A stretch of 64,000 nucleotides of DNA. Origin: an uncultured Collinsella sp. Its GTDB lineage: Bacteria > Actinomycetota > Coriobacteriia > Coriobacteriales > Coriobacteriaceae. Shown in pieces: positions 62,470 to 64,000 of this stretch (positions within the stretch are counted from its first letter, which is position 1; each line of letters starts with the position of its first letter). Under the pieces are notes generated by a model. The model saw only the letters and a program-made list of their open reading frames with translations, searched no databases and was not told where the DNA came from. The DNA is taken from NCBI GenBank assembly GCA_900544115.1, contig UQTW01000009.1, forward strand, positions 12,451 to 76,450, in the 5' to 3' direction. The position numbers were made by a program, and so were the translations under genes.

Positions 62470-62618
62470 AAAACGCCACTCCTTTCAGGTTTGCACTCCG
62501 GGTCATCCCGGATCGTTATATACATGATAACCGATTTCGCGGCAAAAGGGAAGCGGAATCTGTGAATTTTTTCTCAATCGCCGCACGATCGGAAATTTTC
62601 CGGCGGAAAGCGCGGGGC

Positions 62619-63008
62619 TCAGCCCTTTTTCGCCTCCGCCTTGGCGAGAAACTTCTCGGCCATGATGAGGAAACGCTCGTGCGTGCCCTGACCGATCGGA
62701 CCGGCATCGTCTTCCGCGGTGACGCGGAACACGAGGCGGCGGCGGTCGACCTCAATGAGCTCGGCCTGAGCCGTGACGTGCATGCCGACGGGGGTCGCCG
62801 CGTCGTGCGAGACGTCAAGCTTCGTGCCGACGCTGCTCTGGCCTTCCTCCAGAGCGTCTGCAATGGCGTTGCAGGCGGCATTCTCCATCAGGGCGATCAT
62901 ATACGGCGTTGCGAACACCGGCAGGGAGCCGGAGCCGACCGCAGCCGCGGTATTTTCAGGCGTCACGACGGTGGAAGCGGTACCGACGGCGCCAACGGAA
63001 ATGGACAT
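62619..63008 (-). CDS. Thioesterase family protein (FlK-like hotdog fold)
   Basis: A 129-residue single-domain hotdog protein with PVFATPYMIALMENAACNAI, the segment that in fluoroacetyl-CoA thioesterase FlK holds catalytic Thr/Glu residues, and VGTKLDVSHDAATPVGM with the His. Acyl-CoA substrate unknown. AAGGAGA precedes the ATG. It stands between HPF and the glycyl-tRNA synthetase gene. Confidence 0.85.
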   Translation of the reverse strand: MSISVGAVGTASTVVTPENTAAAVGSGSLPVFATPYMIALMENAACNAIADALEEGQSSVGTKLDVSHDAATPVGMHVTAQAELIEVDRRRLVFRVTAEDDAGPIGQGTHERFLIMAEKFLAKAEAKKG

Positions 63009-63163
63009 GGTTATCGTCTCCTTTACTACGTTTGTGGGCCACCGGCGACGTCCGACGTATGTGCGTTTGTCAACCGGGGGTAAGGTTAGTTTAACATGAT
63101 TTTATAGGGAACGCAACAATATTTCGCGCTGCGTGCGTGGTCGTGTTAACGTTGTGTCAGTCC

Positions 63164-63192
63164 TTGCAGGGCGGGCGCTTCAGTGCTATAAT
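63164..63192 (+). promoter_or_regulatory. Promoter of glyQS
   Basis: TTGCAG (63164-63169), 17 bases, TATAAT (63187-63192). The 105-base leader has two small hairpins but no T-box motif. Confidence 0.7.
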
Positions 63193-63300
63193 ACTTATTT
63201 GTCCGGTCGTGTTATCTGCGCCCGGGCGCGTCCCGCCGAAGCCATCGGCGGAGAACATTTGGCTTCCGCCATCGCCATTGGCGGAGCAGGGAGGAAAATC

Positions 63301-64000
63301 ATGAAAAACACCGAAAAGACAATGGACAAGATCGTCGCCCTGTGCAAGAACCGCGGCTTTGTGTACCCCGGCTCTGAGATCTACGGCGGCCTCGCCAACT
63401 CCTGGGACTACGGCCCGCTCGGCGTGGAGCTGAAAAACAACGTCAAGCGTGCATGGTGGCAGAAGTTCGTGCAGGAAAACCCCTACAACGTCGGGCTCGA
63501 CTCCGCGATCCTCATGAACCCGCAGGTCTGGGTGGCTTCCGGCCACGTGACGACGTTCAACGATCCGCTCATTGACTGCAAGTCCTGCAAGATGCGCCAC
63601 CGCGCCGACAAGCTCATCGAGGGCTGGCTGGCCGAGAACCCCATGCCCGACGTGAATGTCGAGGCAATGACCAACGACGAGATGGTCGCCTTCATCCGCG
63701 CCCAGCAGATCCCCTGCCCGGGCTGCGGCAAGAGCGACTTTACCGATATCCGCAAATTCAACCTCATGTTCAAGACCCATCAGGGCGTGACCGAGGACAC
63801 GGCCGCCGAGGTGTATCTGCGCCCCGAGACCGCGCAGGGCATTTTCGTCAACTTCAAGAACATCCAGCGCACGACGCGCCGCAAGATCCCGTTCGGCGTC
63901 TGCCAGATCGGCAAGAGCTTCCGCAACGAGATCACCCCGGGCAACTTCATCTTCCGCGTGCGCGAGTTTGAGCAGATGGAGCTGGAGTTCTTCTGCAAGC
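63301..64000 (+). CDS. glyQS: Glycine--tRNA ligase (single-chain), N-terminal part
   Basis: The first 233 residues of the class II homodimeric GlyRS; the gene runs out of the window. Seen: CKNRGFVYPGSEIYGGLANS, DYGPLGVELKNN, zinc-type Cys pairs CKSC and CPGC, and motif 2 start (LRPETAQGIFVNF, IPFGVCQIGKSFRNEITP). GGGAGG stands before the ATG. It is open to the right edge. Confidence 0.95.
   Translation, partial: MKNTEKTMDKIVALCKNRGFVYPGSEIYGGLANSWDYGPLGVELKNNVKRAWWQKFVQENPYNVGLDSAILMNPQVWVASGHVTTFNDPLIDCKSCKMRHRADKLIEGWLAENPMPDVNVEAMTNDEMVAFIRAQQIPCPGCGKSDFTDIRKFNLMFKTHQGVTEDTAAEVYLRPETAQGIFVNFKNIQRTTRRKIPFGVCQIGKSFRNEITPGNFIFRVREFEQMELEFFCK

Noticed and set aside
63193..63300. T-box leader of glyQS
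   Set aside because: No T-box sequence, specifier loop or antiterminator; only small hairpins.

Overview
The window is two genomes joined end to end. Positions 1 to about 50,325 look like a high-GC Coriobacteriia genome, most likely Collinsella or a close relative. This rests on the gene families, the codon choice and the dense set of dispersed hairpin repeats found only in this part. From about 50,327 to 64,000 the genes look like an Oscillospiraceae-type Clostridia genome: OmpR/HK pair, HtrA-like protease, HydABC hydrogenase, HPF, FlK-like thioesterase and GlyQS. The join lies inside one long minus-strand frame that fuses the N-terminal 148 residues of chorismate synthase to an ABC-F ATPase lacking its first Walker A motif. 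I read it as an assembly chimera, so neighbour relations across it should not be used.

Left part, housekeeping flank (1-12,200): the end of a WecA/TagO-type phosphosugar transferase, trpS, a short MGMT-type protein, DegV, MarR, a B3/4-domain protein, pckA, a Wzx/MATE-like flippase, a PPP-type phosphatase and a K+/H+ antiporter. The gaps are rich in REP-like palindromes and hold two copies of a 180-nt element with 18-bp terminal inverted repeats.

Defence island (12,290-30,235): a type 1 BREX operon on the minus strand, brxA-brxB-brxC-pglX-pglZ-brxL, followed by two unrecognised genes and a DUF3800 gene. pglX is split at a linker into an 820-aa methyltransferase part and a 322-aa C-terminal part, with two AT-richer small genes between them. 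brxA starts on a run of ten G. Three copies of a small two-hairpin RNA-like element flank the DUF3800 gene.

Left part, second flank (30,236-50,325): an antitoxin-like small protein, serC-serA, a MITE-like element, an M20 peptidase, a short DUF1015 protein, twin histidine phosphatases, a nitroreductase, an HdeD-like protein, a YaiI/DUF188 protein, a Mn/As-type permease, a DEDD exonuclease, two members of a nuclease-like family, a Zn/Cd resistance cluster (ArsR/SmtB sensor, separate HMA chaperone, CPC ATPase) with three matching operators, a DtxR regulator, a HAD phosphatase and the broken ABC-F gene.

Right part (50,327-64,000): aroC fragment; two-component system; trypsin-like membrane protease; SBP-permease-ATPase operon behind a leader with a terminator hairpin; hydC-hydB-hydA electron-bifurcating [FeFe] hydrogenase operon; HPF; thioesterase; start of glycyl-tRNA synthetase. 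I found no rRNA, tRNA or CRISPR array. All family assignments come from reading motifs; no search was run.
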